A stretch of DNA of 64,000 bases from Daejeonella lutea (GCF_900168015.1 NZ_FUYR01000002.1:702932-766931); one strand, 5' to 3'; positions 16,958-26,800 are shown, numbered from the stretch's first letter. Program-made: numbers and translations. Notes: a model not told the origin generated them from the sequence alone.

Positions 16958-19348
16958 TTAGAACTTATAAGATAGAGTTGTCAGAAACTGACGCGGCGGA
17001 ATCGGGTTCACGCTGTAGTTCTCATGGACATAATAATTCAATTCATTGGTTAGGTTAGATAGTTTAGCCAATACTGATAACCTCCTGTGTGCGTATCCAA
17101 GTGTAAGGTCATAGGTGGTAAAACCATTCATTGGTATAAGCCGCGATACAGTTTGAGTCTGCCCGACCGTATTATTCCAGCCAGCATTTCGTTCTCCTAT
17201 GTAATATCCTGAAAAGCCTGCTTTCAAGCCCCTCAGTCCGGGGGTATTAAAGGTATAAAATAGACTCGCATTAGCAGTGTGGGCAGGGTTGCTTACCAAT
17301 CGTTCCCCTTCAATATAGCTTCCTTTCCGTCCTGAGGTTTTGGTATATCGCATATAGTTGTAGCTATAACCACCCATAGCATTTAAGCCTGGAAGTACAG
17401 TACCTGTAAGATCAAATTCAAAACCGTCGCTGGTTGTTTGTCCTGTTAGTTCTTTAATATTCGTATTGGCATTCAGAGTTATACCATCCTTAAGGAATTG
17501 AGCCTGCTGTGCCAGGTTGTTGTTAATGATTTTATATAAGGTAAAGTTGGCAGTAAGTTTTCCATTCAGGAAATCATTCTTAACTCCCGCTTCAAACTGA
17601 TCAATAATGGATGGGCTTAAAGCCTGGTCAAATACATCTATTCCTGAATTTACCGTGAAGTTGTTGGAATAGCTTCCAAAAATTGCCATTGTTTTAACCG
17701 GCTGGTACACGATCCCAAATTTTGGCGAGAATGCCTGATCCGATTTTGCTGCCGTAGCACTTTTGCCGCTGGTTCCTTTGATCAGATTGTGAACATCGGC
17801 AACTAATGCTTTTTGATACGACCAACGAAGTCCGGCCATCACTTTTAATTTCTCTGAAAGACTGATTAAATCTTGCGCATAGTAGCCGAGACGGTATGTT
17901 GGTGCTTCGGTTACGAGTGAGTCTTTCGCAAAAGGCATGTCCTGTCTGGCGGTGTATTTATTGGGATTAAGGATGTTTATGCGGTCATAAGCCGTTGCGA
18001 AATTAAATGTATGGCTGGTATTCAGGTAGCTGTCAGCGTCCGTGCCGATGAGCACACTGTGTTTGATCTTTCCGGTATAAAGCGACCCGGTTAGATTTGC
18101 TTGAGCAGAATAGTAATCTTCTGCAGTGCGTGAGCGTGTTAATGCGCGGTTCCAATCACCAACAGCATCTGCCTGGATTCTTTCTGTTGAGTAATAATTC
18201 CGATTAAACAACTGGTACGAACCCACTACATTTAATTTCCAGATATCGTTGAATTTATGATCAACTGTTGCTGAGATGTTAGTTTGGTTAGCTTTATTGA
18301 ACGCCCAGGCGGTATTGAAAAAACTCGATCTGGATATACTTGTCGGGATTTTGCCATCAAGGGATCCAATACCAAAATCAGGCGTAAGGTCATACTGCAA
18401 ATAGTCGCCCTGAAGTAGAACGTCTGTATTTTTTCCTGCTTTGTACAACAAAGAAGGGTTTATATAATATTTGTCAGATTTAACTTCATTTCGATAGCTT
18501 TCATTGTTTTCGAACGTGCCGATCAATCTGAATGCTAGGTTTTTACTGATGGGACCATATACATCACCCGTGGGCTTGTAGGAGTTGTAGCTTCCTCCCC
18601 GCATCGATATTTCGCCTCCATATTCAAATTTTGGACGTTTGGTCACCAAATTGACAATAGCGCCGCCGCTTACGTTTCCGTACAACATTGCTGCGCTTCC
18701 TTTAAGCACCTCAACCTGCTCAAGCGTACTCACTTCTGGCAATGATCCGGAATTGTAGCGCGAACCATTTTTGAAATAGTTGTTGCTTCCGAGACTGTAA
18801 CCACGTGCAAAGAAATTTTCAGACGTTGAACCACGGCTTGTTCCAAGCGCTACGCCATTAACATTTTTCATCACATCACTCAGTTTCGAAGCCTGTTGAT
18901 CTGTAATTACCTGGCTGCTAATTACGCTGCTGCTTTGAGGTACATCCATTGGGTTCAAACCGGCCTTTCCTGCGGTGAGCACTTGCTGATTATTTCTGCT
19001 TGCTGTGACTACAACTTCAGATAACTTCTGCGAGCTTTCCTGCAATTTAAAATCAAGTTCCAAAATTTCACCTTCTTTAAGGGTTACAGCCTTTTCGTCA
19101 CCTGCAAGACCAAGATATGATACTTTTACAATGTGGTTTCCAAAAGGGATATTTCTTAGGCTAAATGATCCGTCTTCTCCTGAAACAGTGCTCTTGAGTC
19201 CTTTAATCCCAACGTTTACATATGCTGCAGGTGCACCGTCCGCAGTTGTGATTTTCCCTTGAATACCAGCACCCCGGGTTTGTGATGAAACGGAGGATGT
19301 AAGAACTGAAATAAGAAGGATTAAGATGAAAGTAGTGGCTTTATACAT
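16958..19348 (-). CDS. TonB-dependent siderophore receptor
   Basis: A 796-residue outer-membrane receptor. Signal peptide (about 1-22), a carboxypeptidase-regulatory-like domain (about 28-105), a plug domain with LSEVVVTASRNN near 110-125 and the siderophore-receptor phrase QVEVLKGSAAMLYGNVSGGAIVN in the plug (about 210-235), then a 22-strand barrel ending in an aromatic residue (LSYKF). The plug phrase and MDVPQSSSVIS segment point to the FhuA/FpvA siderophore class; the siderophore itself cannot be named. Two Fur-box-like palindromes lie upstream, which fits iron control. No transport partners lie next to it. Confidence 0.9.
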   Translation of the reverse strand: MYKATTFILILLISVLTSSVSSQTRGAGIQGKITTADGAPAAYVNVGIKGLKSTVSGEDGSFSLRNIPFGNHIVKVSYLGLAGDEKAVTLKEGEILELDFKLQESSQKLSEVVVTASRNNQQVLTAGKAGLNPMDVPQSSSVISSQVITDQQASKLSDVMKNVNGVALGTSRGSTSENFFARGYSLGSNNYFKNGSRYNSGSLPEVSTLEQVEVLKGSAAMLYGNVSGGAIVNLVTKRPKFEYGGEISMRGGSYNSYKPTGDVYGPISKNLAFRLIGTFENNESYRNEVKSDKYYINPSLLYKAGKNTDVLLQGDYLQYDLTPDFGIGSLDGKIPTSISRSSFFNTAWAFNKANQTNISATVDHKFNDIWKLNVVGSYQLFNRNYYSTERIQADAVGDWNRALTRSRTAEDYYSAQANLTGSLYTGKIKHSVLIGTDADSYLNTSHTFNFATAYDRINILNPNKYTARQDMPFAKDSLVTEAPTYRLGYYAQDLISLSEKLKVMAGLRWSYQKALVADVHNLIKGTSGKSATAAKSDQAFSPKFGIVYQPVKTMAIFGSYSNNFTVNSGIDVFDQALSPSIIDQFEAGVKNDFLNGKLTANFTLYKIINNNLAQQAQFLKDGITLNANTNIKELTGQTTSDGFEFDLTGTVLPGLNAMGGYSYNYMRYTKTSGRKGSYIEGERLVSNPAHTANASLFYTFNTPGLRGLKAGFSGYYIGERNAGWNNTVGQTQTVSRLIPMNGFTTYDLTLGYAHRRLSVLAKLSNLTNELNYYVHENYSVNPIPPRQFLTTLSYKF

Positions 19349-19358
19349 GCTATTGTTA

Positions 19359-19375
19359 TTTAGACTTATTCTATA
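19359..19375 (-). promoter_or_regulatory. Imperfect Fur-box-like site
   Basis: TTTAGACTTATTCTATA at 11 bp upstream of the receptor ATG resembles the better site at 19419, differing at four positions of the palindrome. Its position at the leader or start would suit repression. Confidence 0.45.
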
Positions 19376-19418
19376 TTGATCGCAAAAGTAGCAATAGCAC
19401 TCAATAATCCAAACTTTA

Positions 19419-19434
19419 TTTAGAATAATTCTAA
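19419..19434 (-). promoter_or_regulatory. Perfect Fur-box-like palindrome
   Basis: TTAGAATAATTCTAA (19420-19434) is a perfect 7-1-7 palindrome, 72 bp upstream of the siderophore receptor ATG. The form matches the A/T-rich GAATnATTC core of Fur boxes. Placed upstream of a siderophore receptor, iron-dependent repression is the natural reading. Confidence 0.65.
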
Positions 19435-19479
19435 GGTGAACGGGAGATCTGTGTTTGGAAAGTGCGGATGAGGGGATCT

Positions 19480-20715
19480 CTACGAATCTTCCTGTGGTTC
19501 AAAGATCAGTCTGCTGAGCAAGGTCGGCTCAAACATTTGATTAGCTATTTCCTGTAGTTGATGTGCTGTTACAGCGTTTATTTTATTGAAAACCTCTTCC
19601 AAGGAATCTACTCGTCCGTAGTCAAGAAGACTTTTAGTCATTGAGATTAATAATCCCATTCTGTTTTCTTCACCAAGGGCAATCTGTCCGATAAACTTTT
19701 GCTTCGCCTGCCGAAGTTGCAGGGGACCTATTTTGTTATCCCTGAGTTTCTTCAATTCACGCTCTACAAGCTGTAAAGCCTTCGGTAATTTATCGGGATC
19801 GGTACCGAAGTAGATTGAAAAGATGCCCGTATCACTCATGGGGGAGTAGTTTGATTCAATGGTATATGCAATCCCATGTTTTTCCCGGATCTCAAGGTTT
19901 AGCCTGGAGCTCATTCCGGTTCCGCCAAGGAGGTTGTTTAAAAGTAAAAATCCGGTTTTATATTCATGATGCATCGCGAATGAACGGTTGCCAATTACAC
20001 AGTGCGATTGATTAATCGGCTTTTTAAAGCGAAACTCTTTGGCTTTGTAAGAATTGACCTTTATCCTTTCTCTCTGAGTTTTATTGCCGGGGATTTTGCT
20101 AAAGATCTTCTCCGAAACCCGGATCAAGGTTTTAAAATCATAGTCCCCGCATATGCCAATTATTATTTCGTCAGTACTGTAATTTTCACCGATGAAATCA
20201 AAAATATCTTTCTGTGAAAAGGATCTTACGGATTGTGCCGTCCCCAGAATATTTCTTCCCAATGGATGTCCGTCAAACAAAAGGTCCTCGAAATCATCGT
20301 TTATTGCTTCGTCCGGCTGATCGTGATATGAGCTTATTTCATCCAGGATAACATCCTTCTCTTTGACCATTTCATCTTCAGGAAATACGGAGTGGAAAAC
20401 AATATCTTCGAAAAGGTCTAGTGAGCGCTCAAGGTGAGGTTTCAAAAATGAAGCATGTATGCACGTATATTCCTTGGTGGTGTATGCATTCAGATCAGCC
20501 CCAACAAGTTCCAATCGATTAAGGATTTGATTCGTATTTCTTCTTTCAGTTTTTTTAAATAGAAGATGCTCTATAAAATGCGCCAGGCCGTCTTTGGAAT
20601 TAGCCTCATCACGCGACCCTGCATTGACAATAATGCATGCGTGCGAAATATTAGAAGCTGTGGGTTTATGCAATATGCGTATTCCATTTTGCAGGGCATG
20701 TACCTGATAATCCAT
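19480..20715 (-). CDS. M16 family zinc metallopeptidase (processing-peptidase-like)
   Basis: A 411-residue pitrilysin-family peptidase. The inverted zinc motif HFIEHLLF (HxxEH) occurs at about residues 45-52, with the distal Glu in the helix containing KEDVILDEISSYHDQPDE. The C-terminal half is the second M16 repeat without a zinc site. No signal peptide, so probably cytosolic, like the single-domain-pair Bacillus YmxG/MppA type. Two adjacent ATG codons exist; the second (20715) is 5 nt after a TACCTTTG element and fits the leaderless pattern better. Confidence 0.88.
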   Translation of the reverse strand: MDYQVHALQNGIRILHKPTASNISHACIIVNAGSRDEANSKDGLAHFIEHLLFKKTERRNTNQILNRLELVGADLNAYTTKEYTCIHASFLKPHLERSLDLFEDIVFHSVFPEDEMVKEKDVILDEISSYHDQPDEAINDDFEDLLFDGHPLGRNILGTAQSVRSFSQKDIFDFIGENYSTDEIIIGICGDYDFKTLIRVSEKIFSKIPGNKTQRERIKVNSYKAKEFRFKKPINQSHCVIGNRSFAMHHEYKTGFLLLNNLLGGTGMSSRLNLEIREKHGIAYTIESNYSPMSDTGIFSIYFGTDPDKLPKALQLVERELKKLRDNKIGPLQLRQAKQKFIGQIALGEENRMGLLISMTKSLLDYGRVDSLEEVFNKINAVTAHQLQEIANQMFEPTLLSRLIFEPQEDS

Positions 20716-20720
20716 CATTG

Positions 20721-20728
20721 CAAAGGTA
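20721..20728 (-). promoter_or_regulatory. -7 promoter element of the M16 peptidase gene
   Basis: The minus strand reads TACCTTTG, ending 2 nt before the first ATG and 5 nt before the second. The mRNA is probably leaderless or nearly so. Confidence 0.65.
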
Positions 20729-20775
20729 GGAATTAAAAGGAAATGAGGATGGGGGCTGGAGAACGGAGAATTGCT

Positions 20776-22314
20776 TCAGCCGGCCCACCCATCTCTGTCA
20801 AGGCTTCTATAATGAATTGCTTCGGCTAAATGCTCCAATAGAATCTCGTCACTTTGTGCAAGATCTGCGATAGTTCGAGAGACTTTGAGTATACGATCGT
20901 AAGCACGTGCAGATAAGCCTAACTTTTCCATCGCTTGCTTTAACAGCGCTTGTCCAGCATCGCTGATCCGGCAGATATTCCTTACCATATTCGGGCTCAT
21001 TTGTGCATTGCAGAATACATCATCCCTGTCTGCGAATCGTTGATGCTGAAGCTCCCGACCCGCGCTAACCCGGTCGCGAATAGGTTTACTTTTTTCGGCC
21101 GGCCGATCTGATGACAACTCGTTGAAATTTACCGGGGTGACTTCAACATGCAAGTCAATTCTGTCCAGCAAAGGTCCGGATATTTTACTCAGGTATCGCT
21201 GAACCACACCGGGTCCACAAATACACTCCTTTTCTGGATGATTGTAAAATCCACACGGACAGGGGTTCATAGATGCTACAAGCATAAAACTAGCAGGGTA
21301 ATCGATCGTCGATCTAGCCCTGGAAATAGTAACCCGTCGTTCTTCCAGTGGCTGACGCATAACTTCTAAAACTGTACGTTTAAACTCCGGCAGCTCGTCC
21401 AGGAAAAGAACGCCATTATGTGCCAGAGATATTTCACCAGGTTGGGGGTTTGTACCCCCGCCAACTAATGCAACATCAGATATGGTGTGATGCGGTGACC
21501 GGAACGGTCGAACCGTCATGATGGAGTCGGATGCAGATAATTTCCCCGCAACAGAATGGATCTTTGTGGTGTCAAGAGCCTCGTATAGATTCAAAGGTGG
21601 CAGAATAGTGGGCAGTCTTTTAGCAAGCATTGTCTTACCTGCACCAGGCGGCCCGATCAATATCAGATTATGTCCACCTGCAGCAGCAATCTCCAGTGCT
21701 CGCTTAATATTCTCCTGGCCTTTTACATCGCTAAAATCACTTTCATAGTTACTAATATTATTTAGGAACTCCTGTTTAGTATCTACAACTGTTCGTTCAA
21801 GAGCTTTCTTGCCGATGAAAAATTGGATGACATCGTAAAGGTTATCCACACCATAGACTTCAAAGTCATCTACAATTGCAGCTTCCCGGGCATTTACTTT
21901 GGGTAGGATTAAGCCCCGGAAGCCATCCCGTTTACCCTGGATAGCAATGGGCAAAGCGCCTTTAATAGGCTGGAGTCCCCCGTCGAGGGAAACCTCGCCC
22001 ATGATCAGAAATTCTTTAAGCTTTTCCCTCGCCACCTGGCCCGATTCAGCAAGAATTCCCATGGCAATTGGCAGATCATACGAAGAACCTTCCTTTCGGA
22101 TATCCGCCGGCGCAAGATTCACAACTATTTTTCTTCGGGGCATCTTCAAACCTGAATTGCTGAGCGCACTTTCAATCCGAAATAAGCTTTCCCGAACCGC
22201 ATTATCAGGGAGGCCAACAATAAAATATTTGGTACCACCACTCATATTGACCTCAATTGTTATGGTAATAGCTTCGATTCCAAAAACGGAACTCCCATAG
22301 GTTTTTACTGGCAT
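20776..22314 (-). CDS. YifB/ComM family Mg-chelatase-like AAA+ ATPase
   Basis: A 512-residue protein with an N-terminal Lon-protease-like S16 fold (about 1-170), a Mg-chelatase AAA+ module with Walker [11 protein letters not shown] (about 213-222) and Walker [11 protein letters not shown], a Cys-rich insert ([17 protein letters not shown]) that probably binds zinc, and a C-terminal helical domain. In other bacteria ComM is a hexameric helicase that aids branch migration during natural transformation; that role here is inferred. Full length. Upstream CTACTTTG is one base off a promoter element. Confidence 0.92.
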   Translation of the reverse strand: MPVKTYGSSVFGIEAITITIEVNMSGGTKYFIVGLPDNAVRESLFRIESALSNSGLKMPRRKIVVNLAPADIRKEGSSYDLPIAMGILAESGQVAREKLKEFLIMGEVSLDGGLQPIKGALPIAIQGKRDGFRGLILPKVNAREAAIVDDFEVYGVDNLYDVIQFFIGKKALERTVVDTKQEFLNNISNYESDFSDVKGQENIKRALEIAAAGGHNLILIGPPGAGKTMLAKRLPTILPPLNLYEALDTTKIHSVAGKLSASDSIMTVRPFRSPHHTISDVALVGGGTNPQPGEISLAHNGVLFLDELPEFKRTVLEVMRQPLEERRVTISRARSTIDYPASFMLVASMNPCPCGFYNHPEKECICGPGVVQRYLSKISGPLLDRIDLHVEVTPVNFNELSSDRPAEKSKPIRDRVSAGRELQHQRFADRDDVFCNAQMSPNMVRNICRISDAGQALLKQAMEKLGLSARAYDRILKVSRTIADLAQSDEILLEHLAEAIHYRSLDRDGWAG

Positions 22315-22833
22315 GCTGTATAGGTATAAACTAATTTAAGCAAAGTAGAACCCCTGTAATTAGGAGAGATTAAATGAATTAGGGAACGGATAGAATTGAT
22401 AAAAAACTAATGTTTAGAAGATCAGTTATCTGACGTAAAAAGGTAATTTAACTTTCGGTTAAAAATTGTTTGTGATTATAACGCTATTTAAATTTTTTCC
22501 GGGCAATACCATAACTGCCGGATACGTAGACTGCTTTTCACTATTACCATCTTCGAGACAGTTCCGGGACAGTTCCGAGAAGGATTCGGGAAAAGTTCGA
22601 GAATATCCCGGATGCTTCCCGGAGCTTTCCCTATTCTTTCCCTGATATTTACACCACAAGGTACGGGTCATACCAAGTCAATTTAATACCTTATATGGCA
22701 TACGTCAATGGAAAAGTAGTTGGTGCGGTTATCTGATTTTCGTTTAAAGAAAGTGCAGAAATACGAATTTAAACTTTCGTGTAGAGTCCCACACGATAAA
22801 CAACGTAAAGAAGCGGGAGGAAACTTCGGAAAA
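22315..22833. other. 519-bp intergenic region
   Basis: No convincing gene. It holds the upstream region of yifB (an off-consensus TACTTTG at 22341-22347) and, at 22546-22644, a degenerate 11-bp tandem array described separately. Open frames of about 70 codons here on the minus strand have no recognisable sequence and cross the array. Confidence 0.6.
22546..22644. repeat. Degenerate 11-bp tandem array, nine units
   Basis: Nine consecutive 11-bp units, for example GACAGTTCCGG, GACAGTTCCGA, GAAGGATTCGG, GAAAAGTTCGA, GAATATCCCGG, ATGCTTCCCGG. Two neighbouring units differ at only one base, while the ends drift (first unit ACCATCTTCGA, last TTCTTTCCCTG). The most constant part is YYCSG at positions 7-11. 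The phase is kept exactly through all units. Confidence 0.75.
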
Positions 22834-23658
22834 TTAGAATTTGCCTTTATTCGATGTTGAAAAGGTCTTAAACCGCAAAGCAACATCAAACCCAACATAA
22901 TTTGAACGGGTATTTATCGACCCCCGGTAGAGTTTGTCATTCATGTTAATCGTCATCGTGCCTTTAGTCACGGAAGTTATGCCCCAGTTCGTGCGAACTC
23001 CTAGTAGCACATCTAGATTGTTATTAACACTATGCTCATATCCCACACCGGCGGACATGATTGTAAATATCCGTGCGTCATTCGGGTATTCTACAGCAAA
23101 ATCGGGCGTTTCTGAACCGGCAGCAGGAGCGTCAGCATACATGAGGTTGTCTGGGTTATTTCTCTTTCGCGTGGTTCCGACGCGCTGAGAATGATTGACC
23201 CGAAAGGTTGGACCCGCAAATATGCGGATAACGTTGCCAAGGGCAGATACTTTATAGACAGCATTGAGCGTCGCAGAGTTGTATAAATAATTATGGAAAC
23301 GCGATAAATTAACCTCCCCGGCCTGACCTGGTTGGAATGCTGAAAGCGGTGCCTTTAAATTGTAAGACCAGTTGCCACCACCAAAATCGGTGCCCGCACT
23401 AACACCCCATTTGCGGTTGAGCATGTGAGTATAATCTAGGCCGGCCTCTATCGCGGTAGTTGTACCGGTAGAAATACTTGCAGGTGAATTATTCAAAACT
23501 TTGGGTTCCGAGGTAAAATTTGGAGTAATTCGGATTCCGATATAGCCCTGAGCCAACACCGGATTTTGTGAAATTGGCAGACTGAAAAACAGTGTGGCAA
23601 TTTTTATTGCTCCTGGTAAGGTACAACAACGCCAAAGACGTGACAAAGGATCATTCAT
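22834..23658 (-). CDS. Outer-membrane beta-barrel protein, function unknown
   Basis: A 274-residue exported protein. A long N-terminal region with a hydrophobic core (about 15-33) ending in VLAQG is the signal peptide. After it come alternating beta strands with turns rich in Asn/Gly and a penultimate LRFKTF strand, typical of small porin-like barrels of Bacteroidota. No domain is specific enough to name. The ATG is 4 nt after a perfect TATCTTTG, which supports this start over later ones. Confidence 0.7.
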   Translation of the reverse strand: MNDPLSRLWRCCTLPGAIKIATLFFSLPISQNPVLAQGYIGIRITPNFTSEPKVLNNSPASISTGTTTAIEAGLDYTHMLNRKWGVSAGTDFGGGNWSYNLKAPLSAFQPGQAGEVNLSRFHNYLYNSATLNAVYKVSALGNVIRIFAGPTFRVNHSQRVGTTRKRNNPDNLMYADAPAAGSETPDFAVEYPNDARIFTIMSAGVGYEHSVNNNLDVLLGVRTNWGITSVTKGTMTINMNDKLYRGSINTRSNYVGFDVALRFKTFSTSNKGKF

Positions 23659-23662
23659 TTTT

Positions 23663-23670
23663 CAAAGATA
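23663..23670 (-). promoter_or_regulatory. -7 element, leaderless start of the barrel-protein gene
   Basis: The minus strand reads TATCTTTG, then AAAA, then the ATG. This is the same 4-nt spacing seen before def, the O-methyltransferase, PadR and the deoxyribonucleotidase. Confidence 0.7.
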
Positions 23671-23722
23671 GATGATCTAACTTACAAAAATAATCCCGAA
23701 AATATTTAGCGATGTCTGATAA

Positions 23723-25009
23723 TCAGGTCTTTTGCTTCTTTTTCTTAGCCGACGGGAATAAAACGTTGTTCAGGATCAAGCGGTAGCCCGGTGAGTTTGG
23801 CGTTAAGCTCAAATCACGTTTGCGGTCTGCCGGATTATTAGGTAAGCGCACTCCATTTCCCCTGAAGCCGCCGCCACCACCGCGCCCGAAGTCGCCCTCC
23901 GGATCATGTCCACCATAATAGGTCCATTGGCCATTCCCCAGTTCTCCATGGATGTAACGGGCAACACCAGCAACTTTTGTCTCGCCCATTACCAATACGT
24001 TCGATTTGACGGTGCTTTCATTGAAAGCAGTAGTCTGGCCATTAAACCCTTTAATTACAAACTCATGATCTTGTGTTAGCATCGATGGTACAAGGTCCCA
24101 CTTCGCAGAGTAACTGAAGAGCGTAAAGAAATCGTTTTCAGGATTAGCATACCTTCCGGCATTTATATTCGAGAATCCCCTGTAATCAGGTTTCAGGATG
24201 AAATTGCTGAAGGCAAGGGTTTTACTGAAGTCAAGTTTCGATTGGGCACGCGGATCGCTTCCATCACCATCATGATTACTTTCTACTATATCAATTCCTT
24301 CAGCAGCAAGGGCTACATCCAAAGTTTCACCAGCAGAACACATTGCAAAAAGATACCCGCCGCCACTGATAAATTTGCTAATGTTCTTCGCCACGGTAAG
24401 CTTCATTTGTGACACTTTAGGATACCCATGGCGATTAGCAATGGACTTTTGGATATTTATATCCTCCTGTGATTGTCGCTGGCCCGACAAGCCAAACTGG
24501 CCGGTAAAATCTTCATGATGCAAATGAAGCCATTCATACTTCGGAAGAACACCATTGAGTACTTCTTCATCGTATATTATGTCATAGGGTATTTCCGCAT
24601 ATTCAAGCGCCAGTTGAACAGCATCGGTGTAATCCTTTGTGGTGAAGACATTGTTAGGGGAGTAAACTGCAATCTTAGCTGCAGTTTCAAGCTTAACCAT
24701 CTCCATATTAACTTCTGGGCTTGCAATTTCAGTCAGGATGGCATTTACCTGCCCATCAGTAATTACTTCATAGGTAATACCTCTGATGCGGCATTCATTT
24801 TCTATAGGCTGGGCATATTTGATAAGAAAACTTCCACCGCGATAATTGAGCAGCCAGTCGACAGCTACACCTTTCTTCAATGTCCAATAAGCAATGCCGT
24901 AAGATTTAAGGTGGTTTTTCTGTGCCTCGTCCATAGGGATGAGTATGGAAGCTGCCCGGGAGAACAGCGACACAAGCAGAAAAATTAATGTTAAATAACC
25001 TTTAACCAT
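23723..25009 (-). CDS. Exported protein of a conserved Bacteroidota family, function unknown
   Basis: A 428-residue protein with a signal peptide (about 1-19) followed by ASILIPMDEAQKNHLKSYG. As I recall, close relatives are often labelled asparagine synthetase B in databases, but I see no Ntn-type Cys2 glutaminase and no synthetase P-loop, so that label is not supported. The middle (about 110-260) alternates beta strands and helices and holds YDIIYDEEVL, LHLHHEDFTGQ and GGGYLFAMCSAGETL, resembling a class-I glutamine-amidotransferase or ThuA-like fold with a Cys in an MCSAG elbow. The C-terminus has Gly-rich GRGGGGGFRG. Function unknown. Confidence 0.7.
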   Translation of the reverse strand: MVKGYLTLIFLLVSLFSRAASILIPMDEAQKNHLKSYGIAYWTLKKGVAVDWLLNYRGGSFLIKYAQPIENECRIRGITYEVITDGQVNAILTEIASPEVNMEMVKLETAAKIAVYSPNNVFTTKDYTDAVQLALEYAEIPYDIIYDEEVLNGVLPKYEWLHLHHEDFTGQFGLSGQRQSQEDINIQKSIANRHGYPKVSQMKLTVAKNISKFISGGGYLFAMCSAGETLDVALAAEGIDIVESNHDGDGSDPRAQSKLDFSKTLAFSNFILKPDYRGFSNINAGRYANPENDFFTLFSYSAKWDLVPSMLTQDHEFVIKGFNGQTTAFNESTVKSNVLVMGETKVAGVARYIHGELGNGQWTYYGGHDPEGDFGRGGGGGFRGNGVRLPNNPADRKRDLSLTPNSPGYRLILNNVLFPSAKKKKQKT

Positions 25010-25435
25010 TTCTTACTCATAGGATTATTATAAATCTAATGATAATAGGCCGGAAAAATGAATTGATTATGAAGGTAAACTGTAATATTGTTGTAGGAGG
25101 TAGGAATATTGCTGGAAAGGCCTGTTGTGCTATTAACGTTTATTAAATGTCGGCAATAACGAACATTTTAGCTTAACTATACGACTACTGTTCCGAAGAA
25201 ATTCTGTCATGAGTAAAATAAACGGGGGCGTCGCAAGTAGCTTTTTTGCGGCTGGAAATTTATATTTTTACCGGAAACTTCATGCAAAAAACTACTGCAG
25301 AGCACCCGACTGGCGGAACCGAAGACTTACTGCATCTCCTTTTCAAAATACATATTAGAACTTATATACTAAATAGGGAATATGAACATGGGCCAGATAA
25401 AAATAACTAAAACGTAAATCTTTAAACCAAATCCT
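25010..25435. other. 426-bp intergenic region
   Basis: Lies upstream of the 23.7-kb gene and downstream of ffh. No RNA gene or array is recognisable. A 49-codon ORF at 25209-25358 (+) has no signal peptide, membrane segment or known motif and is not called. Confidence 0.5.
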
Positions 25436-26776
25436 CTACTTCCCAAAAGGCATTTTTGGCATTCCCTTCATCATTTTTGCTGCTGCAGCGGGATTAGAGA
25501 ACTGCTTCATTACCTTACGCATATCCTCAAACTGTTTAATCAGCTTGTTTACCTCCGTGATTGTTGTGCCTGAACCATTAGCTATCCTTGTACGGCGGCT
25601 CTGATTTATAGCATCCGGATTTTCCCGCTCGTGAGGCGTCATCGAGCGGATGATTGATTCGATGGGAGTAAATGCATTGTCATCAATCTCGACATCTTTA
25701 ATCGCTTTCCCAACGCCGGGGATCATTCCCATCAGATCTTTCATATTACCCATCTTTTTAATCTGCTGGATCTGACTCAGGAAATCGTTAAAATCAAACT
25801 TGTTCTTACGGATCTTCTTTTGAAGTTCGGCTGCTTCCTTTTCATCGAACTGCATTTGTGCTCGTTCAACAAGGGATACAACGTCACCCATACCCAAGAT
25901 CCTGGACGCCATACGATCCGGATAAAATACATCCAGAGCTTCCATTTTCTCGCCGGTACCAATAAACTTAATCGGTTTATTGACAACAGATTTTATTGAA
26001 AGCGCTGCACCACCGCGAGTATCACCATCAAGCTTAGTCAGGACAACCCCGGTGAAATCCAGCCGATCGTTGAAGGCCTTTGCTGTGTTCACTGCATCCT
26101 GGCCGGTCATTGCGTCGACAACAAACAGGATCTCGTGTGGATTTGTGCTTGATTTCACTTCCGCGATCTCATTCATCATTTCCTCGTCGATTGCCAATCG
26201 GCCGGCGGTATCAATGATAACCACATTCTGGCCATTCTTCTTCGCTTCTGCTATACCCGCTTTGGCAATAGCTATAGGATCTTTTGAATTACGATCAGTG
26301 TAAACAGGCACATTAATCTGTCCGCCCAATACTTCCAGCTGATCGATCGCTGCTGGCCGATAAACGTCGCCTGCAACTAAAAGAGGTTTTTTGTTCTTCT
26401 GGGTAGCAAGGAAATTCGCAAGTTTTCCAGAAAATGTGGTCTTACCCGCACCGTTTAAACCGGCAATCAATATTATAGTAGGATTCGCAGTGATATTGAG
26501 CTCCTGAACTGTTCCACCCATAAGGTTTGCCAGCTCATCGTTCATAAGTTTGGTTAACAGTTGTCCGGGCGATACGGCTGTCAATACATTTTGTCCTAAA
26601 GCTTTTTCTCTAACCTCATCGGTAAACGCCTTAGCAGTTTTATAGTTAACATCGGCATCCAGAAGAGCTTTTCGAATCTCTTTCATGGTTTCTGCCACGT
26701 TTATTTCAGTAATGCTACCCTGTCCTTTTAATACTTTAAAGGCTCTGTCCAGTTTATCCTGTAAATTTTCAAACAT
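25436..26776 (-). CDS. ffh: Signal recognition particle protein Ffh
   Basis: The 446-residue GTPase of the signal recognition particle, which binds signal sequences on the ribosome and 4.5S RNA, then docks to FtsY. The N domain (about 1-90) precedes the G domain with GLNGAGKTTFSGKLA (G1), DTAGRL (G3), TKLDGDTRGG (G4/G5). The M domain (about 300-446) contains Met-rich helices (MGNMKDLMGMIPG) and the RNA-binding SRRTRIANGSG. Length is standard. I did not find the SRP RNA gene nearby. Confidence 0.97.
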   Translation of the reverse strand: MFENLQDKLDRAFKVLKGQGSITEINVAETMKEIRKALLDADVNYKTAKAFTDEVREKALGQNVLTAVSPGQLLTKLMNDELANLMGGTVQELNITANPTIILIAGLNGAGKTTFSGKLANFLATQKNKKPLLVAGDVYRPAAIDQLEVLGGQINVPVYTDRNSKDPIAIAKAGIAEAKKNGQNVVIIDTAGRLAIDEEMMNEIAEVKSSTNPHEILFVVDAMTGQDAVNTAKAFNDRLDFTGVVLTKLDGDTRGGAALSIKSVVNKPIKFIGTGEKMEALDVFYPDRMASRILGMGDVVSLVERAQMQFDEKEAAELQKKIRKNKFDFNDFLSQIQQIKKMGNMKDLMGMIPGVGKAIKDVEIDDNAFTPIESIIRSMTPHERENPDAINQSRRTRIANGSGTTITEVNKLIKQFEDMRKVMKQFSNPAAAAKMMKGMPKMPFGK

Positions 26777-26800
26777 CTTTCAATCAGCTTTTAGCTGGTG

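Noticed and set aside
22459-22671. 70-codon minus-strand ORF over the 11-bp array
   Set aside because: Its sequence is only the translated repeat; 11 is not a multiple of three and no family resemblance is seen.
25209-25358. 49-codon plus-strand ORF in the gap between ffh and the 23.7-kb gene
   Set aside because: No signal peptide, membrane segment, motif or spacing to a neighbour supports it; it looks like a chance ORF.
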